Assembly (NCBI RefSeq): GCF_011299575.1
Contig: NZ_CP049863.1
Location: forward strand, 744,001 to 808,000
Source: Leucobacter viscericola
GTDB taxonomy: Bacteria > Actinomycetota > Actinomycetes > Actinomycetales > Microbacteriaceae
Reading direction: 5' to 3'
Length of the DNA: 64,000 bases
In this document: piece after piece, positions 63,070-64,000 of the stretch
Layout: each line of letters begins with the position of its first letter
How positions within the stretch are numbered: the stretch's first letter is position 1
The notes under the pieces: generated by a model
The model's database searches: none
What the model was told of the DNA's origin: nothing
What the model saw: the letters and a program-made list of their open reading frames with translations, nothing else
Position numbers and translations under genes: made by a program

Positions 63070-64000
63070 CTACTGAACGTCGATATCGATTGTGCTGATC
63101 TTCTCAGCACCGATCGCGACGCGCAAGGCCTCGATCAGTGATTCATCTACGGGTGAATCAACTGATAGCACCGAGAGCGCTGTGCCCTTCTTTTCATCAC
63201 GAGCGATCTGCAGACCGGCAATGTTCACACCCGCGTCACCCAGCAGGTTGCCATAGCTTGCAACGATGCCGGGGCGATCCGTGTAGCTGAATACAATCAG
63301 GTGCTCGGGAATCGGCAGCTCGACCTCGTAGCCGTTGACCTCAACGATCTTCTCGACCTGCTTGGGGCCAGTGAGGGTGCCCGAAACGGACACGGGAGTG
63401 CCGTCGGTCAGCGCACCGCTCAGGGTGATGACGTTTCGGTAGCTCTCAGAAATTCCATCGACGCTGAACCGCACCTCAATGTTGCGCTGTTCCGCGAGCA
63501 GTGGTGCGTTGACGTACGACACGGGATCGCTCACAACCTTGGAGAACAGCCCCTTCAGAGCCGCAAGGCGCAGCGCTTCAACGTTGCGCTCGGCAAGCTC
63601 GCCGTGCACCTCGATGTCGAGGGAAGCAATGGGACCGTCTGCGAGTCCGGCGAAGACCTGACCGAGCTTCTCCGTGAGGGGCAGACCGGGGCGCACGTAC
63701 TCATCGATCACGCCGCCGGCGACGTTCACCGCGTCGGGCACCAGGTCGCCGGCAAGAGCGAGTCGTACCGACTTCGCGACCGACACTCCGGCTTTCTCTT
63801 GAGCTTCCTCGGTGGAGGCCCCCAGGTGAGGGGTCACGTTGACGTTCGGCAGACCGGTGAGCGTCGTGTCTGCTGGCGGCTCCTGCACAAAGACGTCGAG
63901 CGCGGCACCGGCGATCTCGCCGGCATCGAGCGCAGCGATGAGCGCTTCCTCGTCAATGAGCCCGCCACGGGCAACGTTCACGACGTAGGCGGTCGATTTC
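63070..64000 (-). CDS. serA: D-3-phosphoglycerate dehydrogenase (C-terminal part, runs off window)
   Basis: About 310 residues of the first enzyme of serine synthesis are visible. The frame is open to base 64000 (KSTAYVVNVARGGLIDEEAL), so the N-terminus lies outside. Present are the end of the nucleotide-binding domain with the catalytic His (NVTPHLGASTEEAQEKAG), the intervening ASB domain of long SerA enzymes, and a C-terminal ACT domain (VFSYTDRPGIVASYGNLL) for serine feedback. It is on the same strand as the SLH metalloprotease but separated by 146 bases. Confidence 0.94.
   Translation of the reverse strand, partial: KSTAYVVNVARGGLIDEEALIAALDAGEIAGAALDVFVQEPPADTTLTGLPNVNVTPHLGASTEEAQEKAGVSVAKSVRLALAGDLVPDAVNVAGGVIDEYVRPGLPLTEKLGQVFAGLADGPIASLDIEVHGELAERNVEALRLAALKGLFSKVVSDPVSYVNAPLLAEQRNIEVRFSVDGISESYRNVITLSGALTDGTPVSVSGTLTGPKQVEKIVEVNGYEVELPIPEHLIVFSYTDRPGIVASYGNLLGDAGVNIAGLQIARDEKKGTALSVLSVDSPVDESLIEALRVAIGAEKISTIDIDVQ

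Noticed and set aside
1..64000. tRNA, rRNA, tmRNA, insertion sequences or attachment sites
   Set aside because: Scanning by eye found no tRNA-like CCA-ended cloverleaf, no transposase motif and no flanking direct repeats with inverted ends. A structured RNA search would be needed to be certain.

Overview
The window is a 64-kb piece of a high-GC actinobacterial chromosome. Gene content and order fit the family Microbacteriaceae, with a Leucobacter-like organism as the best guess: PriA-type HisA, DUF1844 and DUF3046 proteins, the clgR/DUF3046/recA/recX block, FtsK-PgsA-CinA, RNase J beside dapA, and many GTG and TTG starts. The genus is inferred from gene style, not from a marker gene. Almost everything is ordinary housekeeping sequence. 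I see no tRNA, rRNA, CRISPR array, prophage or transposase.

Layout. 1-2242: pheS-pheT (pheT runs off the left edge). 2316-5571: a forward copper and haem operon (membrane protein, CopC, PCu(A)C chaperone, Tat-exported Dyp peroxidase). 5635-10725: surface proteins with S-layer-homology-like (SLH-like) repeats and an M14 carboxypeptidase. 10920-13142: trmH, rplT, rpmI, infC. 13374-14843: DUF1844, azlC, azlD. 14934-20685: sseB and his genes (hisA, hisH, hisB, hisC), with a DsbA-like/CcdA-like pair lying between hisC and hisB. 20716-22126: divergent LysM protein and lexA, with SOS boxes between them. 22222-23924: lipB-lipA. 23945-28374: metE, a second MetE-like gene, metF. 28615-32197: PAS sensor, hflX, a frameshifted methyltransferase. 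32234-38952: dapF, acetyltransferase, miaA, miaB, recX, recA, DUF3046, clgR. 39167-41409: an amino-acid ABC transporter. 41505-49347: cinA, pgsA, ftsK and a FemX-MurJ-FemX peptidoglycan cluster. 49351-53406: RNase J, dapA, DHFR, thyA. 53495-60300: APC permease, small membrane protein, dapB, M16 peptidase, pnp. 60530-62923: a secreted metzincin with SLH-like repeats. 63070-64000: serA (runs off the right edge).

How the genes work together. Several clusters touch the cell envelope: lysine/DAP synthesis (dapF, dapA, dapB), FemX/MurJ bridge and flippase genes, FtsK, a probable SOS division inhibitor with LysM, and three loci for secreted SLH-repeat proteins. DNA-damage control is represented by lexA, recA, recX and their SOS boxes. 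One-carbon and methionine supply is represented by metE, metF, thyA and DHFR.

Points worth a second look. Two genes (M14-SLH at 8949-8952 and a methyltransferase at 31798-31801) are each broken by the apparent loss of one G in a G run. At least a dozen genes lack a Shine-Dalgarno and carry a -10-like hexamer 6-7 bases before the start codon, which indicates leaderless transcripts. In two of them the upstream gene's TAG stop is the first half of that hexamer. Other points are a G-quadruplex tract and SOS box upstream of recA, and two copies of a CAGCCGGT/ACCGGCTG palindromic intergenic element. I did not find a convincing wholly new biological system.
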